Shown: in pieces, positions 1 to 8,231 of the stretch
Layout: the number at the start of each line of letters is the position of its first letter
Position numbering within the stretch: the first letter of the stretch is position 1
Assembly (NCBI GenBank): GCA_043778255.1
Contig: JAYWGN010000002.1
Span: forward strand, 1 to 64,000
Direction of reading: 5' to 3'
Source: JAYWGN01 sp043778255
GTDB lineage: Bacteria > Bacteroidota > Bacteroidia > Chitinophagales > Chitinophagaceae
Length of the DNA stretch: 64,000 nucleotides
Program-made: the position numbers and the translations under genes
Notes under the pieces: generated by a model
The model's input: the letters and a program-made list of their open reading frames with translations, nothing else
The model's database searches: none
Told to the model about the DNA's origin: nothing

Positions 1-68
1 TTACTAGTAGGCATTTGTATAGGGTTTGCATAGTTATAATTTGGCTTTATTTGCTTTAAAAAAAATGA

Positions 69-1379
69 TTATTTACGCCCCATACCCATTGGCATTTTAT
101 TCATCATTTTCATCATACCTTTCATTTGTTCAAATTGTTTCATAAATGCATTAACGTCCGTTATATCCTTTCCACTGCCTTTGGCTATTCGTTTACGTCG
201 GTTTTGGTCTATAGCATCGGGGTTGCTACGTTCGTAAGGTGTCATGCTTTTTATCATTGCCTCTATGCCTTTAAATGAGTTGTCGTCTATATCCACATCT
301 TTTATTTGTTTGCCTACGCCAGGTATCATACCCATTAGGTCTTTAATGTTACCCATTTTTTTTATTTGTTCTAGCTGTTGCAAAAAGTCTTGAAAATCAA
401 ATTGGTTCTTTCTTATTTTGCTTTCTAATTTTTTGGCTTGTTCTTCATTAAAGTTTTCTTGGGCTTTTTCTACTAGGCTTGTAATGTCGCCCATACCCAG
501 TATACGCTGTGCCATACGTTCGGGGTAAAACACATCGAGGGTATCTAACTTTTCACCATTACTGGTAAATTTTATGGGCTTTTGTACCGTATATTTTATA
601 CTTATGGCGGCACCACCTCTTGTATCGCCATCAAGTTTGGTAAGTACTACACCTGTAAAGTTAAGCCTATCGTTAAATGCTTTTGCGGTGTTTACGGCAT
701 CTTGCCCTGTCATACTATCTACCACAAATAGTATTTCTTGTGGGTTTACGGCGGCCTTTATATCGGCTACCTCTTTCATTAGCACTTCATCTACTGCTAA
801 CCTACCGGCAGTATCTATTATTACTACATTTTTGTTGGTAGCTTTAGCTTCTTTTACAGCATTTAAAGCAATGCTTACAGCATCTTTACTTTCTAACTCA
901 AGGTGTACAGGTATTTGTATACTTTCGGCTAGTACCCTTAGCTGTTCCATAGCTGCTGGCCTATATACATCAGCTGCTACTAGTAGGGGTGATTTGCCTT
1001 TTTTGGTTTTTAAGTAATTGGCAAGCTTGGCGCTAAAGGTGGTTTTACCACTACCTTGTAAGCCAGCTATAAGTATTACGGTTGGGTTGCCTTTTAGCTC
1101 CAATTCACTTTCGGTACCGCCCATAAGTTCGGCAAGTTCGTCCTTTACTATTTTGGTCATCAATTGCCCAGGGCTTATGGCATTTATTACTTTTTCGCCT
1201 ACGGCTTTATCTTTTACCTTATCGGTAAATTCTTTTGCTATTTTAAAATTTACATCGGCATCAATTAATGCTTTTCTTATTTCTTTTACGGTACTAGCTA
1301 CATTAAGTTCAGTTATTCTGGCTTGTCCTTTAAGGTTTTTAAATGCAGTTTCTAATTTTTCTTGTAAGCTATTAAACAT
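69..1379 (-). CDS. ffh: Signal recognition particle protein Ffh
   Basis: GTPase of the bacterial signal recognition particle. It binds signal sequences of nascent membrane and secreted proteins together with 4.5S RNA and delivers ribosomes to FtsY. The 436 aa are normal family length. An N-terminal helical N domain is followed by the G domain with P-loop GLQGSGKTT (residues 106-114), DTAGR and TKLDGD, then a methionine-rich M domain ending in repeated MxKMM and MPMGMG motifs that form the signal-peptide groove. The ATG at 1379 gives a complete N domain. A TAnnTTTG box lies about 35 bases upstream. It is transcribed in the same direction as the sigma-factor gene but separated from it by two tandem repeat arrays. 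Confidence 0.97.
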   Translation of the reverse strand: MFNSLQEKLETAFKNLKGQARITELNVASTVKEIRKALIDADVNFKIAKEFTDKVKDKAVGEKVINAISPGQLMTKIVKDELAELMGGTESELELKGNPTVILIAGLQGSGKTTFSAKLANYLKTKKGKSPLLVAADVYRPAAMEQLRVLAESIQIPVHLELESKDAVSIALNAVKEAKATNKNVVIIDTAGRLAVDEVLMKEVADIKAAVNPQEILFVVDSMTGQDAVNTAKAFNDRLNFTGVVLTKLDGDTRGGAAISIKYTVQKPIKFTSNGEKLDTLDVFYPERMAQRILGMGDITSLVEKAQENFNEEQAKKLESKIRKNQFDFQDFLQQLEQIKKMGNIKDLMGMIPGVGKQIKDVDIDDNSFKGIEAMIKSMTPYERSNPDAIDQNRRKRIAKGSGKDITDVNAFMKQFEQMKGMMKMMNKMPMGMGRK

Positions 1380-1413
1380 ATTGTAGGCAATTGTATTTAT
1401 TTATTTGCAATTG

Positions 1414-1421
1414 CAAAAATA
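1414..1421 (-). promoter_or_regulatory. Putative -7 box of ffh promoter
   Basis: On the minus strand this reads TATTTTTG, a match to the Bacteroidota -7 consensus TAnnTTTG. Transcription would start near 1409, giving a leader of about 30 nt before ffh. No clear -33 element was identified. Confidence 0.5.
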
Positions 1422-1486
1422 GGAAAAAGCAAGGGAAGGTGGGAATTAAGAAATGAAAAAATGTAAAATATTAAATGTAAAGTATG

Positions 1487-1654
1487 AAATGTAAAATGTA
1501 AAATGTAAAATGTAAAGTAAGAAATGTAAAATGTAAAATGTAAAATGTAAAGTAAGAAATGTAAAATGTAAAGTGTAGAATGTAAAATGTAAAGTATAGA
1601 ATGTAAAATGTAAAGTATAGAATGTAAAATGTAAAGTATAGAATGTAAAATGTA
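1487..1654. repeat. Heptamer tandem array A (AAATGTA), 24 units
   Basis: Twenty-four consecutive 7-bp units based on AAATGTA, with variants such as GAATGTA, AAGTATA and AAGTAAG. The 3' half shows a higher-order 21-bp period in which AAGTATA, GAATGTA and AAATGTA recur in that order. Degenerate units continue to about 1451. Because 7 and 3 are coprime, open frames across it encode 7-residue repeats; these are not genes. Confidence 0.9.
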
Positions 1655-1692
1655 AAACTGAATTGTTAAGTAAAGAGGTTTTGGATGGCTTA

Positions 1693-1874
1693 AATTATCA
1701 ATTATCAATTATCAATTATCAATTATTAATTATTAATTATCAATTATCAATTATCAATTATCAATTATTAATTATCAATTATCAATTATCAATTATTAAT
1801 TATCAATTATCAATTATCAATTATCAATTATCAATTATTAATTATCAATTATCAATTATTAATTATCAATTACC
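1693..1874. repeat. Heptamer tandem array B (AATTATC), 26 units
   Basis: Exactly 26 units of 7 bp (182 bp) of AATTATC, with AATTATT as the recurrent variant. The last unit, AATTACC, runs into the sigma-factor gene: the TAA stop on the minus strand (1870-1872) lies inside it. The unit differs from array A, which begins 39 bp away. Confidence 0.92.
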
Positions 1875-2739
1875 CTAAGTATGTTTTCAAAGCATTTGCT
1901 TTTTTGCCGTTTTTAAGTTTTATAAGTGCTTTATCTTTTATTTGTCGTACTCTTTCTCGGGTTAAGCCGTAGTGTAGCCCTATATCCTCTAGGCTCATAC
2001 ACTCATCGCATCCTATACCAAAAAAAGCACAGAGTACATCCTTTTGACGTTGGGTAAGTGTGCCCAAATACCGTTGCACTTCTATACTTAATGATTGTTT
2101 GTGTTCTACATTTTTATCGGCTCTATCAGCATTAGGGTTGTTAAGTATATCGGCTAAGCAACCCTCTTCACCCTCGCCACCCATAGGTGCATCCATACTT
2201 GTATGCCTTGTTGTTACATTCATTGTGGCTCTTACTTCGGCTATTTCAATATCTAATAGTACCGCTATTTCTTCTACACTTGGTTCACGTTCAAACTCCT
2301 GTTCCAATTGTATTCTGGCACGGTTTATTTTGCCTGCAAGGCCAACCTTATTAAGTGGTAGCCTAACTATACGGCTTTGCTCTGCTAAGGCTTGCAATAT
2401 ACTTTGGCGTATCCACCATACTGCATAGCTTATAAATTTAAAGCCCTTGCTTTCATCAAATTTTTTGGCTGATTTTATAAGCCCCACATTGCCTTCATTT
2501 ATTAAGTCGGGTAACGATAACCCTTGGTTTTGGTATTGCTTAGCCACCGATACTACAAATCTTAAGTTGGCTTTGGTTAACTTGTCTAATGATTTTTCGC
2601 AGCCTAATTTTATTTTTGCCGAAAGCTGTGCTTCTTCTTCGGGGCTTATCATAGGCACTCTGCTAATTTCTTGTAGGTATTTTTCTAAGCTTAGGCTCTC
2701 TCTGTTGGTAATGGAATTACTAATTTTTAGTTGTCTCAT
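1870..2739 (-). CDS. rpoD: Primary RNA polymerase sigma factor, RpoD/SigA type
   Basis: Housekeeping sigma-70 factor of the short Bacteroidota form (289 aa, lacking most of region 1.1), which directs polymerase to TAnnTTTG promoters. A residual region 1.2 (LEKYLQEIS) is followed by region 2 with DLINEGNVGLI and the 2.3/2.4 helix (YAVWWIRQSI), then region 3 and region 4.2 (YGLTRERVRQIKDKAL, the -35-element helix-turn-helix). The ATG at 2739 is in the expected place. The stop codon lies in the last unit of heptamer array B, so the array directly abuts the C-terminus (TYLG). Group 1 assignment rests on length and region layout. Confidence 0.95.
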   Translation of the reverse strand: MRQLKISNSITNRESLSLEKYLQEISRVPMISPEEEAQLSAKIKLGCEKSLDKLTKANLRFVVSVAKQYQNQGLSLPDLINEGNVGLIKSAKKFDESKGFKFISYAVWWIRQSILQALAEQSRIVRLPLNKVGLAGKINRARIQLEQEFEREPSVEEIAVLLDIEIAEVRATMNVTTRHTSMDAPMGGEGEEGCLADILNNPNADRADKNVEHKQSLSIEVQRYLGTLTQRQKDVLCAFFGIGCDECMSLEDIGLHYGLTRERVRQIKDKALIKLKNGKKANALKTYLG

Positions 2740-3054
2740 GTAGTTAAGTAAGTTTAATGTTGCTTATGTAGTTAATGTAAATTAGTTATAAATTGTTAAC
2801 AAAAGGTTAAAAACTTTTTATATTTTTATTTTACAATACAGAATTTTTGATTTTAAAGGTTAATTTATGCGTAAATAGCCAGTAAAAGGTATAACGTAAA
2901 AGTTAGGTTAAAAGTATGTGTAGGTAAATAACTAAAAATAAATTTTGTAATACCAATTTATTTGCTATAATTGCGTTATATTATTATATTATAATTACAT
3001 TACTCCCATTAGTATACTTAGCTGTACTTATTATGAGTAAATAAAGAATGTTAG
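2740..3054. other. Intergenic region without a recognisable gene
   Basis: AT-rich 315-bp spacer between the divergent sigma-factor and START-like genes. It must carry both promoters, but no TAnnTTTG match at a sensible distance, hairpin or small coding frame was found. Confidence 0.5.
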
Positions 3055-3435
3055 ATGAGCAAAAAACAATTATTTTCAATTGAGTTTCCTGTAAGGTGTA
3101 GCCCAGCAATATTATTTGAATTTATAGCCACACCAGCAGGTTTGCAGGAGTGGTTTGCCGATAAAGTAGATGAGTGGGAAGGTGAATACAACTTTACTTG
3201 GAACGGCACAGTAGAAAAGGCTAAAGTATTGGAAAGAGAAAATGATAAATACATAAAATTTAGATGGACAACATCGCCTAAAGAAGAATACTTTGAATTG
3301 CGTATTGAACGTAGCGAAATAAGCAACCAAACAGTATTGGTAATAAAAGACTTTGCTGAAAAAAAAGAAATAAAAGATCAAAGTCAATTATGGGAATATC
3401 AAATCAAAGATTTATTTCACCGTATAGGTAGCTAA
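3055..3435 (+). CDS. START-like (START_2/SRPBCC fold) domain protein
   Basis: Small cytosolic protein of 126 aa with a helix-grip (START/Bet v1) fold as in the AHSA1-like and START_2 families. Visible features are the N-terminal strand FSIEFPVRCSPAILFEFIATP, the helix-turn LQEWFADKVD, the beta-rich centre (YNFTWNG, FRWTTS, YFELRIE) and a long C-terminal helix ending KDLFHRIGS. Proteins of this size and pattern are common as single genes in Bacteroidota; the ligand and role are unknown. It is transcribed away from the sigma-factor gene and is probably monocistronic, since a gap and a promoter-like box follow it. Confidence 0.8.
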   Translation: MSKKQLFSIEFPVRCSPAILFEFIATPAGLQEWFADKVDEWEGEYNFTWNGTVEKAKVLERENDKYIKFRWTTSPKEEYFELRIERSEISNQTVLVIKDFAEKKEIKDQSQLWEYQIKDLFHRIGS

Positions 3436-3504
3436 TTAGGTTACTATCACACATATACATATACAATTGTTACATATTTAACAATTCATTACACTTCTAC
3501 TTTT

Positions 3505-3512
3505 TACATTTG
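3505..3512 (+). promoter_or_regulatory. Putative -7 box before the carbonic anhydrase gene
   Basis: TACATTTG matches TAnnTTTG. Transcription from it would start about 100 nt before the carbonic anhydrase start codon at 3620. The next gene overlaps, so both would share this transcript. Confidence 0.45.
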
Positions 3513-3619
3513 CAAAATTATAAATTATACATAATTATTATGTAGTTTATATATAGCAACAATTTAACGGATAAGCCGAACACCGTTTTAAAAAGTAGGC
3601 AAAACAATTAATATTTAGT

Positions 3620-4405
3620 ATGAGAAAACTAAGCTTATTAATAGTAGCATGTGTAACTATGCAAGTAACTGTACTGGCACAAACAAAAAAGTCTAAAACT
3701 TCAAAAACAACAGCTACAAAAGAAGTAGCCATTGACTCAGTACAATGGCGTGCTGAACATTACATCGTAAACAGAGATTCTGCTTATGCTGACCCTCGTA
3801 TTGGACTTAAAAAATTAGTGGGTGGCAATAGGCGATTTATAGAGGGAAAAAGCATACGCCCAAGGCAAGACGCCAAAACAATTAAACTTTTGGAAAATGG
3901 TCAACAGCCATTTGCTACAATTGTAGGTTGTTCGGACTCTAGAGTACCCAACGAAATGGTATTTGACCAAGGATTGGGCGATTTATTTATAATACGTACA
4001 GCAGGGCAGGTATCAGCTGCAGCATCTTATGGTAGTATGGAGTTTGCTATACTTAAGTTAAAAACAAAATTAATAGTTGTACTTGGGCATACCGAATGTG
4101 GTGCAGTAGCAGCAGCCGTACAAAGACCAGAAGATGTACCGGGGCATATAGTAACACTAATAAATGAAATTAAACCATCGGTAGCTAAATGCTCACATTT
4201 GCCCGGCGACCCTGTAAATAATGCAGTAAGGCAAAATGTAATAGACCAAGTAGCAAACCTAAGAGATTTGGAACCTATACTACATAAAAAGTACATGAAT
4301 GGAGAAATATTAATAGTTGGTGCTGTATATGATATACATACAGGTAAAGTTGAATTTTTGGAGGAAACACTTTTAAATTTACCTCAACCAAAAGCTAAAA
4401 AATAA
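3620..4405 (+). CDS. Beta-class carbonic anhydrase, exported
   Basis: Zinc enzyme interconverting CO2 and bicarbonate. The 261 aa begin with a signal peptide (hydrophobic LLIVACVTMQVTVLA, cleavage near A20-Q21), so the enzyme should be periplasmic, unlike most cytosolic beta-class enzymes. The zinc ligands are visible: C104 and D106 in GCSDSR (with the paired R108), and H157 and C160 in LGHTECG. Residues GQVSAAASYGSMEFA between them are also typical. The stop codon shares one base with the start of the DUF2490 gene (TAATG), implying translational coupling. The export signal is clear; the physiological role is not. Confidence 0.93.
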   Translation: MRKLSLLIVACVTMQVTVLAQTKKSKTSKTTATKEVAIDSVQWRAEHYIVNRDSAYADPRIGLKKLVGGNRRFIEGKSIRPRQDAKTIKLLENGQQPFATIVGCSDSRVPNEMVFDQGLGDLFIIRTAGQVSAAASYGSMEFAILKLKTKLIVVLGHTECGAVAAAVQRPEDVPGHIVTLINEIKPSVAKCSHLPGDPVNNAVRQNVIDQVANLRDLEPILHKKYMNGEILIVGAVYDIHTGKVEFLEETLLNLPQPKAKK

Positions 4406-5166
4406 TGATCCGTAATGTAGTTTTACTAATGCTACTTTGCAATATTTCAGTTAACAAAGTAGCTGCTCAAAATAACCGAATAAATACAAGCAATACTATA
4501 GGTTGGTATAATTACTTTGGCACATTTAAGCTTTCCAATAAGGTGGGTTTGCATACCGAATACCAGTGGCGTAGAAACAATTTAATAACCGACAAGCAAC
4601 AAGGTTTATTACGTGTAGGTATTAACTATACACAAAACCCAAGGGTATTATTTAGGTTAGGTTATGGGTGGATAGAAACCTACCCTTATGGCGATATACC
4701 ACTTAATGGCTTAGGTAGAGACTTTACCGAACACCGAATATTTGAAATGGTGCAGCTTTCGCATAAAGAAGGTATTGCAGATTTTTCGCATCGGTTTATG
4801 TTAGAGCAACGTTTTGTAGGTAGGTATAGTACGGCAGCCCAAGCCAAAGAAGATGAGTATCCGTTACTTAACAGATTTAGATATATGTTTAGAACCCAAA
4901 TGCCTTTGAAGGGAAAGGTTATGAAAGATAAAACGCCTTATTTTGCAGTTTACGATGAAGTATTTGTTGGCTTTGGCAAAAATGTAAATGCCAATATATT
5001 TGACCAAAATAGATTGGGTGTTTTATTAGGCTACAGAGTAAACAAAAACTTTAGAGTAGAAGGCGGTTTTCTTAACCAAACCCTACAATATGGTAGGCAA
5101 ATAGGTGGCAAAAATGTATTTCAAAACAATAACGGGGTTATACTAAATACGGTGTTTAATTTATAA
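4405..5166 (+). CDS. DUF2490 family outer-membrane barrel protein
   Basis: Protein of 253 aa with a signal peptide (cleavage near AAQ-N). The pattern is typical of DUF2490: an N-terminal TIGWYNYFGTFKLSNK, repeated amphipathic strands such as GLHTEYQWRRNN and VLFRLGYGWIETYPYG, and a C-terminal strand ending in an aromatic-rich NTVFNL, all consistent with an outer-membrane beta-barrel. No function is established for the family. It starts inside the stop codon of the exported carbonic anhydrase, so the two are probably co-expressed; a joint role in bicarbonate or carbonate handling is only an inference. Its 3' end overlaps the convergent VOC gene by 6 bp. Confidence 0.82.
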   Translation: MIRNVVLLMLLCNISVNKVAAQNNRINTSNTIGWYNYFGTFKLSNKVGLHTEYQWRRNNLITDKQQGLLRVGINYTQNPRVLFRLGYGWIETYPYGDIPLNGLGRDFTEHRIFEMVQLSHKEGIADFSHRFMLEQRFVGRYSTAAQAKEDEYPLLNRFRYMFRTQMPLKGKVMKDKTPYFAVYDEVFVGFGKNVNANIFDQNRLGVLLGYRVNKNFRVEGGFLNQTLQYGRQIGGKNVFQNNNGVILNTVFNL

Positions 5167-5844
5167 TATTTTTGTAGTATGGTAACCATTTGCAATTTCC
5201 ACCAAATTAAGTTGCATAAAGGTTTGCAAATGGTTAGTGGCTAAGTGAACTTTAAAAGCACTTTCATTAATAAAACATTCCCATATAGTTACAATAGTTG
5301 GGTCTGTGTGGGATTGGTGAATATCGAAAATTCTGTTCCCAGTTTCGTTAATAGTTAGTGCTTTTAATGTAGCCAATTCATGTAGCGTTTGTGCTATAGT
5401 TTCGGGCTTTTTTATTTTTAAAATAAATGTAGCATAAAAATAATTGTGCTGCTGAGTTGCAGGTGCTATGAGGTCCCAAAGGTTTCCAAATATATCTTCA
5501 AATACTGCTACTTTTCCATAAGTTTCAGTTGTTGGTTCTCTTATAATTTTTATATTATTATCAAGTAAGTTTTGATAATCATTATCAAAATTAGCGGTAT
5601 TTAAAAACAAAAAAACTCTTCCACCCGTTTGATTACCTATGCTTTTTACTTGGGCTTCGTTACTGGCTTTAGCTAATAGTAACGAACAGTTGTTTTGTCC
5701 TTTAGGTGTTACTAACACCCACCTTTTTGTGTTAGTTAATTTTGTGTCTTCAGTTAAGGTAAAGTGCAACTTTTGTGTGTAAAATGCTATTGCTTTATCG
5801 TAATCATCTACCACAATTGTAATATGAGCTAAGCCTGTATTCAT
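5161..5844 (-). CDS. VOC (glyoxalase-like) domain fused to an ABM-type monooxygenase-like domain
   Basis: A 227-aa two-domain protein. Residues 1-125 form a vicinal-oxygen-chelate domain: it opens with the classic GLAHITIVVDDYDKAIAFYTQKLHF and ends at FGNLWDLIAP. Residues about 133-227 (FYATFILKIKKPETIAQTLHE, then TIVTIWECFINESAFKVHLAT) match the antibiotic-biosynthesis-monooxygenase (YgiN-like) ferredoxin-like fold. Both are small-molecule domains usually encoded singly; substrate unknown. The ATG at 5844 starts directly on the first VOC strand. It lies 20 bp downstream of alanine dehydrogenase on the same strand, so the two may share a transcript. The ABM assignment is less certain than the VOC one. 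Confidence 0.8.
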   Translation of the reverse strand: MNTGLAHITIVVDDYDKAIAFYTQKLHFTLTEDTKLTNTKRWVLVTPKGQNNCSLLLAKASNEAQVKSIGNQTGGRVFLFLNTANFDNDYQNLLDNNIKIIREPTTETYGKVAVFEDIFGNLWDLIAPATQQHNYFYATFILKIKKPETIAQTLHELATLKALTINETGNRIFDIHQSHTDPTIVTIWECFINESAFKVHLATNHLQTFMQLNLVEIANGYHTTKIL

Positions 5845-5863
5845 TTTTTTAAAAACAAATATT

Positions 5864-7084
5864 TTAATAATTAATACTCCTACTGGCTATCAACAAATTT
5901 AGGTCGGTGAATTTGAGGTTAAATCTTTCACTTAGGTGAAAGTTAGTTAATGAACCTTTAAATAAATAAATGCCGTTGCGAATATTAATTTTTTGCCATA
6001 TTAAATTATCAAAACCCCCTTCCTCAGCTACTTGTAGCAGCAAAGGCATAAGTACATTACTAATAGCTTGGCTAGCTGTACGGGCAAAGCCACTTGGTAT
6101 ATTGGGTACACAATAATGTATAACACCGTTGTGTATAAATGTTGGTGACTCTAGGCTTGTAGTTTTACTGGTTTCAAAGCAGCCACCATGGTCAATACTT
6201 ACATCAACTATAACGGTGCCGGGTCGCATTGCCATTACCATTTCTTCACTTACTACTATGGGAGTACGGCCACCTGTACCATGGCTTAATGCACCTACGG
6301 CTACATCACAAGTTTTTAATTGTTTGGCTAGTATTTTGGGTTCTATTACACTTGTCCAAGTACGTACACCAATATTGTTTTGTAGCCTTTTAAGGCGGTA
6401 TATATCATTGTCAAATACCTTTACACTTGCACCCATTGCAAGGGCTGTACGGGCTGCATTTTCGCCTACTATACCGGCACCTATTATTACTACTTTGGTG
6501 GGTGGTATGCCACTTATGCCACCTAGCAGTACACCTTTGCCGTTGTTAGCATTATTAAGGTATTGGGCGGCTATAAGCATTACGGCACTACCTGCTATTT
6601 CGCTCATACTTCGTACTATAGGGTTATGCCCAGTATCATCTTTTAAGTTTTCAAAACTAAGTGCCGTTATTTTTTTTTCCATCATTTTTTGCAGTATTTC
6701 ACTTTTCATTACTGCAATATGTATGGGCGATATTATGAGTTGGTTAGTTTTAAGCAACGGTACTTCGGCCTCACTTATTGGTGCCGATTTTATAATAATA
6801 TCACACTGAAATACTTCATTTTTATCGTAAGCAATTTTAGCACCAGCTTCGCTGTAATCGTTATTGGTAAAGCTACTGCCCTCACCAGCATTATACTCAA
6901 CTAATACCCTGTGCCCATTATTAACCAATACATTTACAGCATCGGGTGTAAGTGCAATACGGTTTTCGTTAAAGCTGTTTTCTTTAGGCATGCCTATAAA
7001 TAAGCTACTTGTTTGCGGCTTTATATCAAGTGTTTCTTCAAGTGTTTGGTAGCTAAATGATGGCGAAATTATGGGGTTAGGCAT
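5864..7084 (-). CDS. ald: Alanine dehydrogenase
   Basis: NAD-dependent oxidative deamination of L-alanine to pyruvate and ammonia. The protein has 406 aa, the length of the Bacteroidota form. The N-terminal substrate domain has GMPKENSFNENRIALTPDAV, and QLIISPIHIAV carries the catalytic histidine region. The Rossmann domain has VVIIGAGIVGENAARTALAMGA for NAD binding and VIVDVSIDHGGCFETS. The C-terminal extension past NVLMPLLLQVAEEGG is usual in this phylum. A TAAATTTG box lies 17 bp upstream of the ATG. The tsaE gene is close upstream on the same strand, an arrangement common in this phylum. Confidence 0.93.
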   Translation of the reverse strand: MPNPIISPSFSYQTLEETLDIKPQTSSLFIGMPKENSFNENRIALTPDAVNVLVNNGHRVLVEYNAGEGSSFTNNDYSEAGAKIAYDKNEVFQCDIIIKSAPISEAEVPLLKTNQLIISPIHIAVMKSEILQKMMEKKITALSFENLKDDTGHNPIVRSMSEIAGSAVMLIAAQYLNNANNGKGVLLGGISGIPPTKVVIIGAGIVGENAARTALAMGASVKVFDNDIYRLKRLQNNIGVRTWTSVIEPKILAKQLKTCDVAVGALSHGTGGRTPIVVSEEMVMAMRPGTVIVDVSIDHGGCFETSKTTSLESPTFIHNGVIHYCVPNIPSGFARTASQAISNVLMPLLLQVAEEGGFDNLIWQKINIRNGIYLFKGSLTNFHLSERFNLKFTDLNLLIASRSINY

Positions 7085-7100
7085 AGCATAAGTTGTTATA

Positions 7101-7108
7101 CAAATTTA
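7101..7108 (-). promoter_or_regulatory. Putative -7 box of ald
   Basis: Minus-strand TAAATTTG matches TAnnTTTG and sits 17 bp before the ald ATG. It would give a leader of about a dozen nucleotides. Confidence 0.5.
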
Positions 7109-7140
7109 CAAGTATTCAAGTATACATCAATGTATTTATT

Positions 7141-7554
7141 TTAAGCAAAGTTTATAACCCTTTCATTGGTATTAACAATGCTTATATTTACTGCAATAGT
7201 ATTTGTTGGTAGTAATGGCAAGGCTAATTGAGGCCATTCTACAAAGCAGTAATTACCACTATTTACTATTTCATCGAGGCCAAGTTGCCATAGGTCTTCC
7301 TCATCTTTTACACGGTACAAATCAATATGATACACTGAACTACCAAAGCTAGTAGTATATTCGTTTATGATGCTGTAAGTAGGGCTAGTAGGCACATCTT
7401 GCACTTGTAATTGTTTGCATATAGCAGTTATTAGGGTTGTTTTGCCTGCACCCATTGGTGCAGTAAATGTTACTACTTTTGTAGTGCCTAATTGGCTTAT
7501 AAGGTAAGCCGCAGCTTGTTGTATATTTTGTATTTGGTATTGCAAGTTCTCCAA
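7141..7554 (-). CDS. tsaE: tRNA threonylcarbamoyladenosine biosynthesis ATPase TsaE
   Basis: Small P-loop ATPase of the TsaBDE complex that makes t6A37 on ANN-decoding tRNAs. At 137 aa it has family length. The Walker A motif is APMGAGKTTLI (about residues 32-42). The switch segment PTSPTYSIINEY, the strand VYHIDLYRVKDEEDLWQLGLDEI and the family motif YCFVEWPQ follow. No ATG is available before the conserved core; translation appears to start at TTG 7554 (ENLQYQIQ). It lies just upstream of ald and 12 bp downstream of the TlpA-like gene, all on the minus strand. Confidence 0.9.
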   Translation of the reverse strand: MENLQYQIQNIQQAAAYLISQLGTTKVVTFTAPMGAGKTTLITAICKQLQVQDVPTSPTYSIINEYTTSFGSSVYHIDLYRVKDEEDLWQLGLDEIVNSGNYCFVEWPQLALPLLPTNTIAVNISIVNTNERVINFA

Positions 7555-7566
7555 TAAAACTAATTA

Positions 7567-8127
7567 TTATTTTATCAGTTCAGTTAGCTTTGTATCCAAA
7601 TCTGCACCATGCAAATCACGCCCAACTACATTGCCCTGTGGGTCAATTAAAAAATTAGTGGGGATGCTTTCCACACCATAATCTTTTGCAGCTTGGCTGT
7701 ACCAATACTTGAGGTCACTAATTTGGGTCCAAGTTAGCTTATCGTCTTTTATAGCATTTTGCCAAGCAGTTTTATCCTTATCAAGGCTTACGCCTAAAAT
7801 TGTAAAATTTTTATTACCATATTTTTTAAAGGCAGCCACTACATTGGGGTTTTCCATACGGCAAGGTTTGCACCAACTAGCCCAAAAATCGACTAATACA
7901 TATTTGCCTTTAAAGCTACTTAGGGTAACCGTTTTGCCATTTACATCGGGTAGGCTTATTTCTACAGCAGGTATAGCACTTGAGGCTTTAGTAGTAGTGG
8001 CATTTGCATCATTTGCTATTGGTTGTACAGTTGTAGTAGGCTGTACGGCATTGGTACTTTCAGTTGTAGTTTTATTATTGCAAGCAAAAAATATGATTGC
8101 TAGTAACGAGGAATATAAGATTTTCAT
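7567..8127 (-). CDS. TlpA-like thiol-disulfide oxidoreductase, lipoprotein
   Basis: Membrane-anchored thioredoxin-fold protein. Starting from the ATG at 8127 it has 186 aa with a lipoprotein signal (MKILYSSLLAIIFFAC, lipobox ending FFAC). A Thr/Ala-rich linker of about 40 residues is followed by a TlpA/AhpC-TSA fold with VEISLPDVNGKTVTLSSFKGKY, the redox motif WASWCKPCR and the cis-proline segment VESIPTNFLIDPQGNVVGRDLHG. Such proteins reduce periplasmic disulfides or act in oxidative stress. A longer frame to 8187 adds 20 residues before the signal peptide and is unlikely. It sits immediately upstream of tsaE on the same strand. Confidence 0.88.
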   Translation of the reverse strand: MKILYSSLLAIIFFACNNKTTTESTNAVQPTTTVQPIANDANATTTKASSAIPAVEISLPDVNGKTVTLSSFKGKYVLVDFWASWCKPCRMENPNVVAAFKKYGNKNFTILGVSLDKDKTAWQNAIKDDKLTWTQISDLKYWYSQAAKDYGVESIPTNFLIDPQGNVVGRDLHGADLDTKLTELIK

Positions 8128-8231
8128 ATAAAAAAATTTGAACGAAGTTATAACAAAATGGTGGTTGTACTTGAGGTCTTTTAGCAAATATGGCGGTCAT
8201 TAGTTTTTTTAAATACAAAACTTAATTTTTA

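Noticed and set aside
1397..1878. Open frames with 7-residue repeats (YILHSIL on the minus strand, NYQLSII on the plus strand) over the heptamer arrays.
   Set aside because: They are products of period-7 DNA read in any open frame. There is no start context and no non-repetitive domain.
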